DNA of 64,000 bases from Faecalibacterium sp. An121 (GCF_002160915.1 NZ_NFLM01000005.1:84459-148458), one strand, 5' to 3'; numbered from the stretch's first letter, positions 7,868-16,660 are shown. Program-made: numbers and translations. The notes: generated by a model not told the origin, from the sequence alone.

Positions 7868-9051
7868 GTTCCCTCCTGCATAAAGGCCAGGTAAAAGGCT
7901 TCCCGCAGCGGATCCAGCCGGGCCTTGGCATAGTCCTGGGCCCGGGCAAAGCAGGCCATGGCCTGTGCCTGCCTGACTGCGGGGCTGCTCATCTTCTGCA
8001 GCAGCCGGGCGGCCTGGCGGAAGTCCCCCGGCTCAAACAGGCAGCCGGGGTCCGTCAGCTCCCCGGCGCCTCCCACCGCCGTGGAGAGCACCGGGCAGGC
8101 CCGGGCCATGGCCTCCAGGATGGCCCGGCTCAGCCCTTCGCCATAGCTGGGATGGATATAGACGTCCAGCTGGTCGTACCACTGCCGCATGGCGTCGTGA
8201 CGGATGCATCCTGACAGCTTCACCTGCTGCCGGACGCCCCACCTTTCCGCACAGGCCAGCAGTTTCCTGCCGTCCCCGCCCCCCGCCAGCCGGTACTCTA
8301 TGGGCGGCCAGCCCTGCCGGCGCAGCAGCCCCAGGGCGCGGATCACCACCTTCTGGCCCTTTCCGCCGTTGTCCAGAGAGGCTGCCGTCCCGATCACCAA
8401 AGGCCCGCTTTGGGCCGAAGTGCGCCGCAGCCGGCTGCTCAGCACCCGGGGGTCCAGGCCGGTCAGTTCCACGTCCGAACAGCCGATGCTGGCCCCCGCC
8501 GTGGGATACCGCTTCTGGAGGGCCCGCCGGGTCACATACACCGCCCAATCGGCCTGCCGCAGGCTGCGCCTGCATTGCAGTTCCCGCCAGGGGGCGGCCA
8601 GCTTGCCCGCCGGCCCGTGGTACCAGGCTCCCTCCCAGACCAGGCCGGTCACCTCGATCAGACAGGGCTTGCGGCAGCGGCGCGCCCACCGCAGGGCGGT
8701 GTCGGCATAGACGTTCCCCGGGCCCCGCACGATCACCCGGTCGGCCAGGCGCACCTGCCGGGCGATCTCCCTTTCCACCTGCCAGCGCAGCCGGGGGCAA
8801 AACCAATGCGATGCCGGGCGGTACAGGTCGGGCAGGGCCACCCAGTCTGCCCGGGATCGGTCAAAGGCGTTGAACCGGGCCGCCGCCGTCTGGGGCGGGT
8901 AGACGCCGGGGTCCCGCCGCAGCACCACCGTCAGGCTGCCGCAGCGCAGATACCGGTCCCATACGTCCTGGTTGGAGCTGGTGTCGGTGTAGAGTCCGCC
9001 CTCGGTGTCAAACTTCCAGCGGGAGCCCCCGTGGACGTACAGCAGGCGCAT
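7864..9051 (-). CDS. Glycosyltransferase, GT4/GT1-like
   Basis: A 395-residue GT-B glycosyltransferase. The C-terminal donor domain shows GPLVIGTAASLDNGGKGQK (strand after the linker), YRLAGGGDGRKLLACAER, VKLSGCIRHDAMRQWYDQLD and then the hallmark HPSYGEGLSRAILEAMARAC with the EGLSRAILEAMA nucleotide-sugar motif (EX7E type), followed by PVLSTAVGGAGELTDPG. It should add one sugar of the exopolysaccharide unit at the inner membrane face. It overlaps the next gene by ATGA and lies two bases from the CMP-sugar synthetase stop. Confidence 0.85.
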   Translation of the reverse strand: MRLLYVHGGSRWKFDTEGGLYTDTSSNQDVWDRYLRCGSLTVVLRRDPGVYPPQTAAARFNAFDRSRADWVALPDLYRPASHWFCPRLRWQVEREIARQVRLADRVIVRGPGNVYADTALRWARRCRKPCLIEVTGLVWEGAWYHGPAGKLAAPWRELQCRRSLRQADWAVYVTRRALQKRYPTAGASIGCSDVELTGLDPRVLSSRLRRTSAQSGPLVIGTAASLDNGGKGQKVVIRALGLLRRQGWPPIEYRLAGGGDGRKLLACAERWGVRQQVKLSGCIRHDAMRQWYDQLDVYIHPSYGEGLSRAILEAMARACPVLSTAVGGAGELTDPGCLFEPGDFRQAARLLQKMSSPAVRQAQAMACFARAQDYAKARLDPLREAFYLAFMQEGT

Positions 9052-9053
9052 CC

Positions 9054-9725
9054 CTATCCCTCCCCTCCCAAGCGGTAGATGGTCCGGCCCACCCAGCCGG
9101 CCTCCCGCAGGTCCTCCTCGGTGTTGATGTCCACCGCCTGATACCGGTCCACCAGATGCGCATAGGGCCGCCGCCCGATGCGGCAGCGGTACTTTGCCAG
9201 CGCCTGGCGGCGGATGCCGTACAGCCCGGTGGTCTCCTCCAGCAGGGGAGCCAGGTCCTGGCTGCGGGGCAGGATGCCGGGGCGGTAATTGACCGGCGTG
9301 CCGCCCATCCAGTAAAAGCCCTGCCGCCGCACCGCCGTGAAGCAGGAATCGCAGCCCCCGTCGCTCTCCAGCCGCCCCACGCAGGCCCGGATGGCCTCCG
9401 GCTGCAAAAAGGGCGCCGTGGCAAACAGCTGGAAATAGCAGTCATATTCCGGGTACAGCTGCCAGTGATGCACCAGCAGGTCGTTGCCGTTGGCGTCGTC
9501 CCGGGCCAGTTCCGCCGCCCGGGGGATCACCGTAAAGCCCATGGACCGGGCATACTCGGCCACCTCGGGGCTGTCGGTATCCACATACAGCCCGTCAAAG
9601 ACGTCCGCCTGCCTGGCGTGGATGCAGATGTACTCGTACAGTTTGCGGCCGCACAGCAGGCGCAGGTTCTTTTCGGGCACCCGCCGGGAGTGGGCCTTGA
9701 TGGGGATAAAACAGGCAGTTTTCAT
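9054..9725 (-). CDS. Acylneuraminate cytidylyltransferase family protein (CMP-sugar synthetase)
   Basis: A 223-residue nucleotidyltransferase of the NeuA/KdsB superfamily, which activates nonulosonic acids (sialic, legionaminic, pseudaminic) or related sugars with CTP. The N-terminal CTP loop reads FIPIKAHSRRVPEKNLRLLC, a variant of the 'IPARxGSKxxPxKNxxxxxG' motif, and YVDTDSPEVAEYARSMG matches the 'sTDs..ia..a...Ga' element; DINTEEDLREA near the C-terminus is also typical. ATGA overlap couples it to the DUF115-like gene. No synthase for a nonulosonic acid (NeuB) or epimerase lies nearby, so the sugar made cannot be named. Confidence 0.75.
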   Translation of the reverse strand: MKTACFIPIKAHSRRVPEKNLRLLCGRKLYEYICIHARQADVFDGLYVDTDSPEVAEYARSMGFTVIPRAAELARDDANGNDLLVHHWQLYPEYDCYFQLFATAPFLQPEAIRACVGRLESDGGCDSCFTAVRRQGFYWMGGTPVNYRPGILPRSQDLAPLLEETTGLYGIRRQALAKYRCRIGRRPYAHLVDRYQAVDINTEEDLREAGWVGRTIYRLGGEG

Positions 9726-10576
9726 GGTTTTCGCCCCTCCCTGGCGGCGTGCCGGACGGCTTGTTCCAGCGGGATGCGGGGGTAGACTTCCAGCGCGCCG
9801 CCCCGGGTGCAGTTGTACACCCGGAGCCCCCGCTGCCGGGCAAACGCCCGGAAGGCGCGGTGTCCCTGGATGATCCGCTGCCCGCTGTCCCTGGGCTGGG
9901 GGATGCCGCAGGGGATAAAGTGGGTCCGGGGCTGGGCATAGTCGCAGTCGCACCCCAGCAGAAAGATGGGTCCAAAGCCCAGGTAAGCGGCCAGCTGCAG
10001 CGCCGAGAACACCACCGAATAGCCGTCGTAGACGCAGCGGTAACAGTCGGCTGAACAGCGGAACGTCCCCCAGCCCCGCCGGTGCAGCAGCCTGTGGTCC
10101 AGCAGGTGGAGCGGGTAGGTTTTATACCCCACCGGCAGCGGAAAGCGGCGGGCGATGTTCTGCCCCACCCACACCGCTTTCAGCTGGCAGGAGGACGCCG
10201 CCAGGGCCAGCGCCGCTTCCAGGCGCTGGTAGACGTATTCGTCCTGGATCAGATAGAAGTCGGGCCGCCACCCGGTCTGGCCCAGGGCCAGCACGGCGGC
10301 GTTCACCCCAAAGGAATAGGCCGGGCGGATCCGTTCCAGGTCCTCCAGGCAGAGACTGGGACCGGTGCCCACCACAAAGCAGCTGCGGCCCCGGTACTTG
10401 CCCTGCAAGGGCGGCAGCCAGGCGAATTCCGGGTCGTAAGCGCCCCGGCCCCGGCGCCAGGCCGCCCAGGCCGCACCCAGGCGCTGGGCCTGCAGGACAG
10501 GCCAGGCCGCGCTGCGCAGCGCGGCGTCCACGGCGGGCCGGCGTTTCAGGGCCAGTTTCAGACGGATGGGGTCCAC
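9722..10576 (-). CDS. DUF115/GT42-like protein, candidate sialyltransferase-type enzyme
   Basis: A 284-residue protein. After an 60-residue lead it shows GRSCFVVGTGPSL, an N at FGVNAAVLALG, PDFYLIQDEYVY, then YSVVFSALQLAAYLGFGPIF with LLGCDCDY, THFIPCG and finally VYNCTRGGALEVYPRIPL. This order (G-x-G-P-S, D, YS-x-LxLAxYLG, GxD, N-x-T-x-G-G-x-L-x) is that of DUF115/MptE-like and GT42 proteins. It sits immediately before the CMP-sugar synthetase, which suggests that it may transfer the CMP-activated sugar. The GTG start at 10576 is supported by GGAGGAG seven bases upstream, and it overlaps the upstream GT4 gene by 19 bases. Confidence 0.65.
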   Translation of the reverse strand: MDPIRLKLALKRRPAVDAALRSAAWPVLQAQRLGAAWAAWRRGRGAYDPEFAWLPPLQGKYRGRSCFVVGTGPSLCLEDLERIRPAYSFGVNAAVLALGQTGWRPDFYLIQDEYVYQRLEAALALAASSCQLKAVWVGQNIARRFPLPVGYKTYPLHLLDHRLLHRRGWGTFRCSADCYRCVYDGYSVVFSALQLAAYLGFGPIFLLGCDCDYAQPRTHFIPCGIPQPRDSGQRIIQGHRAFRAFARQRGLRVYNCTRGGALEVYPRIPLEQAVRHAAREGRKP

Positions 10577-11709
10577 AGGGCATCTCCTCCTTCGTTCCGG
10601 ATGCAGGCGTCGTAAAAGCGTTCCAGCAGCCCGGCATCCTGCGCGATGTCGAACCCTGCCGCGGCCACCCGGGCCCTGCCGTCCTGCCGGGGCAGGCTCC
10701 TGCACCCGGCCACCGCCCGGGCCCAGGCCCAGACCGGGGCCGCCAAAGGCAGCCGCCGCACGGCCGGCAGGATGTCGGCCTCCCAGGGCACCCCCTCCGA
10801 AAAGACGCAGGGCAGGCCGGCGGTCTGGGCCTCCACCGCCACCACTGGCAGCCCCTCATACCGGGAGGGCAGCACAAAGCAGTCCATGGCCTGGTAGAGA
10901 GGCGCCGTATCCTCCACCACCCCCAGAAAGCGCACCCGTTCCTCCAGCCCGGCGGCCCGGACCCTGCGGCGGATCTCCCCCTCCAGCGACCCGGTCCCGG
11001 CCAGCAGCAGCACCGCCGAAGGCTCCTCCCGGCACAGCCGGCCAAAGAGTTCCAGCAGAAAGCCGTGGTTTTTCTGTGGACAGAACCGCCCGATGTGTCC
11101 CACCACGAACCGGTCCTGCAGGCCCAGCCGGCGCCGACAGGCGGCGCGCAGCTCCGGGCAGTAGCCAAAGCGTCCGCAGTCGATGCCGTTGGGCAGGATG
11201 GTCACCTCTCCCCGGGCCATGGCCCGCCGGCCAAACAGCCATGCCCCCGCGTGGGCCGAACAGGCGCACCGGTGGGTGGCGAACACCCCCGCCCAGGGCC
11301 GCAGCAGGGTTTTGAGAAGGTTCCTGGCCGGCTCGCCCGGGGCCGAGGTGCTGTGGCTGTGGCAGATGCGCACCGGCACCCCGGCCGCCCAGGCCGCACC
11401 CAGGGCGAACACCGACAGGCTGTTCATCCCCGCATGGACGATTTGGTAGCCCTCCGCCCGGAAATGCCCGGCCAGGGCCGCCATGTACCGGGGCAGCTGC
11501 TGGTAGGGCGGGATGACAAAGTACCTCGCCCCCAGCTCCATCAGGCGGCGGGAAGGCGGGATCACCGAGTCGGCATCGATGTAGAAATCGAACTGGTAGC
11601 GGCTGCGGTCGATGTGCTGGTAGTAGTTGCTCACCACCGTCTCCACCCCGGCCGCGCTCAGCTTGCCGATCACATGGGCCACCCGCACCGGCTGTCCCGC
11701 CCCCTTCAT
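10558..11709 (-). CDS. Glycosyltransferase family 4 (EpsF-like)
   Basis: A 383-residue GT-B enzyme. The acceptor domain opens with RVAHVIGKLSAAGVETVVSN, typical of exopolysaccharide GT4 enzymes, and HSHSTSAPGEPARN matches EpsF-type proteins. The donor domain has ILPNGIDCGRFGYCPELRA, FVVGHIGRFCPQKNHGFLLE and PSRYEGLPVVAVEAQTAGLP, the EX7E motif. It likely adds the second or a later residue to the repeat unit. The start at 11709 has GGAGGCCTGGC upstream. A 74-base gap separates it from the sugar transferase gene; I see no terminator there. Confidence 0.88.
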   Translation of the reverse strand: MKGAGQPVRVAHVIGKLSAAGVETVVSNYYQHIDRSRYQFDFYIDADSVIPPSRRLMELGARYFVIPPYQQLPRYMAALAGHFRAEGYQIVHAGMNSLSVFALGAAWAAGVPVRICHSHSTSAPGEPARNLLKTLLRPWAGVFATHRCACSAHAGAWLFGRRAMARGEVTILPNGIDCGRFGYCPELRAACRRRLGLQDRFVVGHIGRFCPQKNHGFLLELFGRLCREEPSAVLLLAGTGSLEGEIRRRVRAAGLEERVRFLGVVEDTAPLYQAMDCFVLPSRYEGLPVVAVEAQTAGLPCVFSEGVPWEADILPAVRRLPLAAPVWAWARAVAGCRSLPRQDGRARVAAAGFDIAQDAGLLERFYDACIRNEGGDALWTPSV

Positions 11710-11783
11710 GCCAGGCCTCCTGCGGACCTTTGCGGAATCCGAACGTTCATAAGATGCCCTCCCCTTTCCTCTCTTTGCCGGTC

Positions 11784-12458
11784 TTATGCGCCGTACATCC
11801 GCCCCACCGCCCCGAAGGTCTTGAAGATCAGGACCCAGTCCAGCCGCAGGCTGCGCCGCCGGATGTACTCCAGGTCCAGCTCCACCCACCGGTCAAAGGG
11901 GATCTGGTTGCGGTCGGGCTGCACCTGCCACAGACAGGTCAGCCCCGGCTTGACGTACAGCCGCTGGCGCTGATAGGGGGTGTACCGGTCTGCCTCCCGG
12001 GGCAGGGCCGGCCGGGGGCCCACCAGGCTCATTTCCCCTTTCAGCACGTTGAGCAGCTGGGGCAGTTCGTCGATGCCGGCCCGGCGCAGCCACCGTCCCA
12101 GCCGGGTGACCCGGGGGTCCCGCTGCATCTTGAAGACCGGGCCGTCCATCTCATTGCAGGGCAGCACCTGTTCCAGGCGTGCCTCGGCATCGGGCACCAT
12201 GGTGCGGAATTTGTACAGCCGGAACAGCCGGCCGTTCTGCCCCACCCGCTGCTGCACAAAGAAAGGGCTGCCGCCCGGACTGTCCAGCCAGACCGCCAGG
12301 GCCACCGCCGCCATGGCAGGCCACAGGACCGCCAGGGCCGCTCCCGCCAGCAGGACATCCTGGAAGCGCCGGGCCGCACGGTACAGCCGCCGGCCCTGCT
12401 GCACCTGCCGCCGGTCCAGCCAACCGTTCCGGGGCGGCCGGGCTGCCGCCGGCCTCAT
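11784..12458 (-). CDS. Undecaprenyl-phosphate sugar-1-phosphate transferase (EpsL/WcaJ catalytic core)
   Basis: A 224-residue initiating transferase that puts the first sugar-1-phosphate on undecaprenyl phosphate. A single hydrophobic re-entrant helix (about residues 33-57) is followed by the catalytic core: FVQQRVGQNGRLFRLYKFRTM, then RLGRWLRRAGIDELPQLLNV and LKGEMSLVGPRPALP. Those are the hallmark motifs of the polyprenyl-phosphate hexose-1-phosphate transferase family. It lacks the long N-terminal membrane half of WbaP/WcaJ, as in Gram-positive EpsL/CpsE short forms. It is likely the committing step for the polymer encoded here. Confidence 0.92.
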   Translation of the reverse strand: MRPAAARPPRNGWLDRRQVQQGRRLYRAARRFQDVLLAGAALAVLWPAMAAVALAVWLDSPGGSPFFVQQRVGQNGRLFRLYKFRTMVPDAEARLEQVLPCNEMDGPVFKMQRDPRVTRLGRWLRRAGIDELPQLLNVLKGEMSLVGPRPALPREADRYTPYQRQRLYVKPGLTCLWQVQPDRNQIPFDRWVELDLEYIRRRSLRLDWVLIFKTFGAVGRMYGA

Positions 12459-12553
12459 CTCTCTACCCCTTCATACACAGCGCCCCTTTCCTGCGATAAA
12501 GGGCCGCCTTCCTCCCCTTGCCGGCGAAAAAAGCGGCCCTCGGCCTTCCGGTG

Positions 12554-13282
12554 TTACCGGGCGCGCACCAGGATCATCACCGGGCCGGAGGTGATCACGT
12601 TCAGATAGACCACGCTGCCCGCCACGGCCGCCGGCACCACCCGGGAGTTGCCTGCCCGGTCCCAGCAGACCGCCACCACCAGGGCCCCGTTGGTCACCCC
12701 GGGGACCGACAGGGGGATGGTGGCATTGCCGCCCTGGGCGATGATCCTCTCCGCCCCCGCCGAGACCCCTATGTCATACAGGGCCAGAGGGGTATAGGCG
12801 TCCGCCGGGGCGCCCGCCACCTGGGTGAAGTTGGCCGCAGCCGCAGGGGCGTTGGCCGCCAGCAGAGCCCCCACCGAGGTGGCCGCATTGACCAGGTTGT
12901 AGAGGTTGTTCAGCTGGCCGTTGGCCGCATAGCTCAGGCCGCTGGCGGTGGGGTTTGCGGACAGCTGCCCGGCAGACAGGCCGGGGTTGGCGGCGTTGAT
13001 GGCGTTGTTGACCGCCAGGGTCTGGGACACCGGCGTCACCTGGATCACCGCATTCTGGGACTGCTGCACCTGCAGGATGCTGCCGGTGGCGGGGTTGATG
13101 CTGGGTCCCGCGGTGACTGCCACCTGCGCCCCGATGCCGGTGGAGACGACGCTCTCCACCACCTCCACCTCGTTCTGGGTGCGGCTGGGCTGCCAGCCCA
13201 CCGCCAAAGCCTGACTGCCCGCCGTCGCGGCCACAGCCGCCGCCAGAGACACGCTGGCCACCCTTTTGACCATTCGTTTCAT
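12554..13282 (-). CDS. Secreted protein of unknown function in the polysaccharide operon
   Basis: A 242-residue protein with a clear signal peptide (basic MKRMVKR, hydrophobic core, cleavage near SQALA-VGW). The mature part is rich in Ala, Asn, Val, Gln and Ser, with alternating short hydrophobic strands, and has one cysteine; no transmembrane anchor or LPxTG is visible. The last 90 residues (YTPLALYDIGVSAGAERIIA, then GGNATIPLSVPGVTNGALVV) look like a beta-sandwich domain of the sort found in envelope adhesion proteins. I do not recognise the family. It lies between the CpsD kinase and the initiating transferase, so it may be a matrix or export protein that accompanies the polymer. Confidence 0.7.
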   Translation of the reverse strand: MKRMVKRVASVSLAAAVAATAGSQALAVGWQPSRTQNEVEVVESVVSTGIGAQVAVTAGPSINPATGSILQVQQSQNAVIQVTPVSQTLAVNNAINAANPGLSAGQLSANPTASGLSYAANGQLNNLYNLVNAATSVGALLAANAPAAAANFTQVAGAPADAYTPLALYDIGVSAGAERIIAQGGNATIPLSVPGVTNGALVVAVCWDRAGNSRVVPAAVAGSVVYLNVITSGPVMILVRAR

Positions 13283-13283
13283 A

Positions 13284-14012
13284 TCATTTGCCTCCCTCTT
13301 TGCCGTTTGTATCGTGGGTATGGTCGTAGCTGCCGCCATAATAGCGGTAGTAATAGCCCCCTGCCCCGCCGCCGGCATTGGCCCGGTTGAGGGCCACCCC
13401 CAGCAGAGGCTTGCCGGTGCGGCCCAGCAGCTGCACCGAATTGTGCACCAGGCGGCGGGGGGTGGATCCGCAGCGCACCACCAGGACGCTGCCATCGCAG
13501 TAGCGGGCGATGTTCAGACCGTCGGCCACGCTGCCCAGAGGAGGTGTATCCACCAGCACGCACCCGAACCGTCCGGCGCAGTCCTCCAGCATCCGGGCAA
13601 AGCGGGGGCTCTCGAGCAGGATGGTGGGGTTTGCGATGGTGGACGCCACCGGGATCATATAACCCTGGGGAATATTGGTGCTGTAAATCACATCTTCCAG
13701 CTGGGCCTGGCCCGCCAGGCAGTGAGCCGCACCCAGCAGCTTGCCGCCGTCCGTGCTGCGGATTCCGTATTTACGGCGCATCTCGGAGTTGCGGAAGTCG
13801 CAGTCCAGGAGCAGCACCGGGGTGCCCACCTCGGCCATCCGCTTCCATAGCTGGATGGTCAGGAAGCTCTTGCCCTCGTTGGGCACGCTGCTGGTGATCA
13901 TGATGGTCTTGATCTGGCTGCCGCAGAACCCCAGGTTGATCCGCAGCTGGTTGATGGCCTCGGACACCTGGAAGGGCAGCTGGGGCATCTGGTCGATCAC
14001 AAGGGTCTTCAT
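13284..14012 (-). CDS. CpsD/CapB-type protein-tyrosine kinase
   Basis: A 242-residue BY-kinase, cytoplasmic partner of the Wzz-like adaptor just upstream. Walker A is a variant, SSVPNEGKSF; Walker A' is LLLDCDFRNS; Walker B is VLVDTPPLGS. The C-terminal tail holds a tyrosine cluster (YYYRYY, about residues 220-225, plus Y229) that in this family is autophosphorylated and then dephosphorylated by the CpsB phosphatase, also in the operon. Cycling of this cluster is known to control capsule chain length and export in streptococci. The start has GGAGGAAAGACC upstream and overlaps the Wzz stop as ATGA. Confidence 0.9.
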   Translation of the reverse strand: MKTLVIDQMPQLPFQVSEAINQLRINLGFCGSQIKTIMITSSVPNEGKSFLTIQLWKRMAEVGTPVLLLDCDFRNSEMRRKYGIRSTDGGKLLGAAHCLAGQAQLEDVIYSTNIPQGYMIPVASTIANPTILLESPRFARMLEDCAGRFGCVLVDTPPLGSVADGLNIARYCDGSVLVVRCGSTPRRLVHNSVQLLGRTGKPLLGVALNRANAGGGAGGYYYRYYGGSYDHTHDTNGKEGGK

Positions 14013-14788
14013 GACTGGTCTTTCCTCCATCTGGGCAGGGTGCGGCCGGGCCACCCGGCCCCGCCTTCGGGCTGGGCCTCGGGGATGGTGGCCAGGGGCT
14101 GCAGCCCCAGGCTGCCCGCCACCTCCTCCGGGGTGACGAAGGTATCGTTGAGCAGGCGGCGGCACAGCAGCACCCCGCAGCAGAGGACTGCCCCGGCCAG
14201 ACCTCCCAACGCTCCGTTGAAGGCGTAGCTGGGGCTGGAGGGCCGCTGGGGTGCCACCGCCGTCTCCACCAGGTTGGGCTGGTCGGTCTCCATGACTTCG
14301 GGCAGGTATACCCGGGCCAGGTCCACCAGCTGGTTTGCGATCCGGGCGGCCATCTGCGGGTCGGGGCTGGTGACGGTCACCTTCAGGATACGGGTGTTGG
14401 CAGCGTTGGTGATCCGGATCTGCCGGGCCAGCCGCTGGGGGGTGGTGTCCAGTTCGAGACGCCGGATCACGTCCTCCAGCAGGGGGCGGCTGCGCATCAG
14501 TTCCTGGTAATCCGCAGTCAGCTGGGAGCCGATCTGCAGGTCGCTGAGGTTGACCACAGAGTTGTTGGAAGCCGACACGATGTAGATGCTGGACACCGCC
14601 TGATAGAGGGGTGTGACCAGAAGCCGGGTGGCGCACAGAGCCAGCAGGGCTCCCGCCGCAAGGCAGGCCAGGATCTGCCGACCCTGCCCCCAGAGCAGGT
14701 AGAAGATCTCCACCAGATCGACGCCGTCCTCCGCCGGGCGGCCGGGCTGCCAGGCCGCCGCGGCCTGGCTGTGGGGTTGGTTCTCCAT
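14009..14788 (-). CDS. Wzz/CpsC-like chain-length adaptor
   Basis: A 259-residue membrane protein with two transmembrane helices (about 38-58 and 193-213) flanking an extracytoplasmic domain. VDLVEIFYLLWGQGRQILAC at the start and AVAPQRPSSPSYAFNGALGG before the second helix are the usual Wzz features (P-x-x-P-S-x-P). The short cytoplasmic C-terminus would activate the kinase encoded next, as for CpsC and CapA. It ends before any kinase domain, so the adaptor and kinase are separate, the Firmicutes arrangement. Confidence 0.9.
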   Translation of the reverse strand: MENQPHSQAAAAWQPGRPAEDGVDLVEIFYLLWGQGRQILACLAAGALLALCATRLLVTPLYQAVSSIYIVSASNNSVVNLSDLQIGSQLTADYQELMRSRPLLEDVIRRLELDTTPQRLARQIRITNAANTRILKVTVTSPDPQMAARIANQLVDLARVYLPEVMETDQPNLVETAVAPQRPSSPSYAFNGALGGLAGAVLCCGVLLCRRLLNDTFVTPEEVAGSLGLQPLATIPEAQPEGGAGWPGRTLPRWRKDQS

Positions 14789-14808
14789 AACAGCGCTCCT
14801 ATCCTACC

Positions 14809-15810
14809 TTATATCTCGGTGTAAAAAAGCTGCAGGATCACCTGCTGCAAACTGTCCTGGTCCAGGTAATAGGCCCAGTAGCCGTCTTCCACCCGGTTTT
14901 CCCCCGCGATGGTCAGCAGGGGCAGCCGGGTATAGTCCCGCAGGCACTGGGCCGCCCGGGCCGCCGTACCGCTGGGGATATCGGTGACCACATAGTCGGC
15001 CAGGGCCTGCCATACGCGGGCTGCAAGATCCGCGTCCAGCGTGCGGGCCTTTTGTTCCAGTGCAGCCAGGAACTGCCGCTGCCGCTCCATCCGGGCCAGG
15101 TTGGTCTGGTCGTCCACGTCCTTGCGGGTGCGGACATAGGCCAGGGCCTGCCGGCCGTCCAGTGTCAGCGTCTCGCCCTCGGTCAGGGTGGGGTCCACGG
15201 CGGAAAAGTCGGACTGGACCGTCAGGGTCACCCCGCCGATCTGGTCCACCAGCACCTCCACGCCCCCCATATTCATGGCGAAATAGCCGTCGATGGGCTG
15301 ATCCTCCAGCATCATCGAGACGGCGGCGGCGCTGTTCTCACAGCTCTCCTCCAGGCCGTTCCCATAGGCGTGGGCCAGGGCGATCTGCTGCACCACCGTG
15401 TAGGGGGATCGGCCCATCATGCCCAGCACCGGCACTTCCACCATACTGTCCCGATTGATCTGCAGCAGCTGCCAGGTCCGGGCCTGATGGTCCAGCACCA
15501 GCAGGATCTGGGTGTCGGCCTGCCCTCCGGCAATGTAGCTGTCCGCCCCTGTGGCGGGGCCCATCACATCGATGCCGAGAAAGAGATAGCTCTCCACATC
15601 GCTCTTTTGGCGGTAGGTCCTGCCGTCCCAGACCCGCTTTTTGCAGGCGGGCTGCGAGGACGGCACGCCGGCGTCCCCCGATGTCTCCGGGCCGGGCGGG
15701 ATCGGACGCTGTTCCCATCGGCGCAGCAGGGCTACCCCTGCCCCAAAGGCTGCCAGCGCTGCCGTCCCCTTGAGCACCTGCCGCCGGGTGATCTGCACCG
15801 GGGCCCTCAT
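14809..15810 (-). CDS. LytR-CpsA-Psr (LCP) family polymer transferase
   Basis: A 333-residue LCP protein, which attaches undecaprenyl-linked polysaccharide to peptidoglycan outside the membrane. A signal anchor with a twin-arginine pattern (ITRRQVLKGTAALAAFGAGV) is followed by the LCP domain: SYLFLGIDVMGP, then DTQILLVLDHQARTWQLLQI with NRDSMVEVP, and later EGETLTLDGRQALAYVRTRK with DQTNLARMERQRQFLAAL. The conserved Arg and Asp residues of the pyrophosphate pocket (NRD, YVRxRK, RxxRQ) are present. It would anchor the capsule made by this operon. It overlaps the CpsB stop as ATGA. Confidence 0.9.
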   Translation of the reverse strand: MRAPVQITRRQVLKGTAALAAFGAGVALLRRWEQRPIPPGPETSGDAGVPSSQPACKKRVWDGRTYRQKSDVESYLFLGIDVMGPATGADSYIAGGQADTQILLVLDHQARTWQLLQINRDSMVEVPVLGMMGRSPYTVVQQIALAHAYGNGLEESCENSAAAVSMMLEDQPIDGYFAMNMGGVEVLVDQIGGVTLTVQSDFSAVDPTLTEGETLTLDGRQALAYVRTRKDVDDQTNLARMERQRQFLAALEQKARTLDADLAARVWQALADYVVTDIPSGTAARAAQCLRDYTRLPLLTIAGENRVEDGYWAYYLDQDSLQQVILQLFYTEI

Positions 15811-16520
15811 AAGGCGGCCTCCCCGGGGCGCGGCCGGGTCAGGCGGGCGGCCTGCCGGTCCATCCGGGCCAGGAAGTCCGGACCCAGCCTCCGCCGGATC
15901 ACGGTCCTTGCCTCCTCCAGACGGGGCGGGCGGCGGGCCAGGTCATGGCAGTCGCTGCCCAACAGGGGGATGGCCGCGCCCCGCAGCAGTTCCAGCGCCA
16001 GGCCCCGGAGCGGGCGGCGCAGAAGGCTGTCGGCGTTCACCTGCAAACCGACGGGCAGCGCCGCCAGCCGGGCCAGCTGCCGCCGGTTGCCCTGGCTGAA
16101 GCAGAACCGCTCCGGATGGGCAAGCACCACATCGTACCGGCAATCCAGCGCCAGGGTCGTGACCGTCTCCACCTGCAGGTCGGTCCAGTCCGCAAAGGGC
16201 ATCTCCAGCAGCAGCGTGCGGGTGCCCTCCACACACAGCAGACCCAGAGGCTGCTGTTCCATCTGGGGGAAATAGGCCACCTCCGCCCCCAGCATCACCC
16301 GGGGCAGGCCCGGAGGCGCGGCGGCCAGCAGCCGGCCCAGAGCTTCGGCCCGGCGCAGGCAGAAGGCTGCGGGAGCGTTCTGACGCCGGTAATAGTGGGG
16401 CGTCGCGCAGACGGCCGTGACCTTCTGGGCCTGCAAACGGCGCAGCATGGCCACCGATGTTTTGACGTCGGGGCTGCCGTCATCCATGGCGGGCAGCAGG
16501 TGGGCATGCAGGTCTGTCAC
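15807..16520 (-). CDS. CpsB/CapC-type tyrosine-protein phosphatase (PHP domain)
   Basis: A 237-residue manganese-dependent phosphatase of the PHP family. The metal ligands are visible: DLHAHLLPAMDDG at the start, TPHYY, AEVAYFP, LAHPERF and the closing GSDCHDL. It removes phosphate from the CpsD tyrosine cluster, completing the Wzz-CpsD-CpsB control loop. As the first gene of the operon it defines the 5' end of a 12-kb minus-strand transcription unit. The start is GTG at 16520, supported by AAAGGAGG nine bases upstream; no convincing -35/-10 pair could be assigned above it. Confidence 0.9.
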   Translation of the reverse strand: MTDLHAHLLPAMDDGSPDVKTSVAMLRRLQAQKVTAVCATPHYYRRQNAPAAFCLRRAEALGRLLAAAPPGLPRVMLGAEVAYFPQMEQQPLGLLCVEGTRTLLLEMPFADWTDLQVETVTTLALDCRYDVVLAHPERFCFSQGNRRQLARLAALPVGLQVNADSLLRRPLRGLALELLRGAAIPLLGSDCHDLARRPPRLEEARTVIRRRLGPDFLARMDRQAARLTRPRPGEAAL

Positions 16521-16660
16521 AGCAGCCAGCCTCCTTTCGAGTCTCTGCCATTGTATGTGTCAGAGCTCCGGAACATACCGTCCCGGCGTGCAATCCCTCT
16601 ACATCCCCTTCCTATGCAGCGGGCCGCCGGGATGTGCGGCCAAGGACCGGCAAAAGAAAA

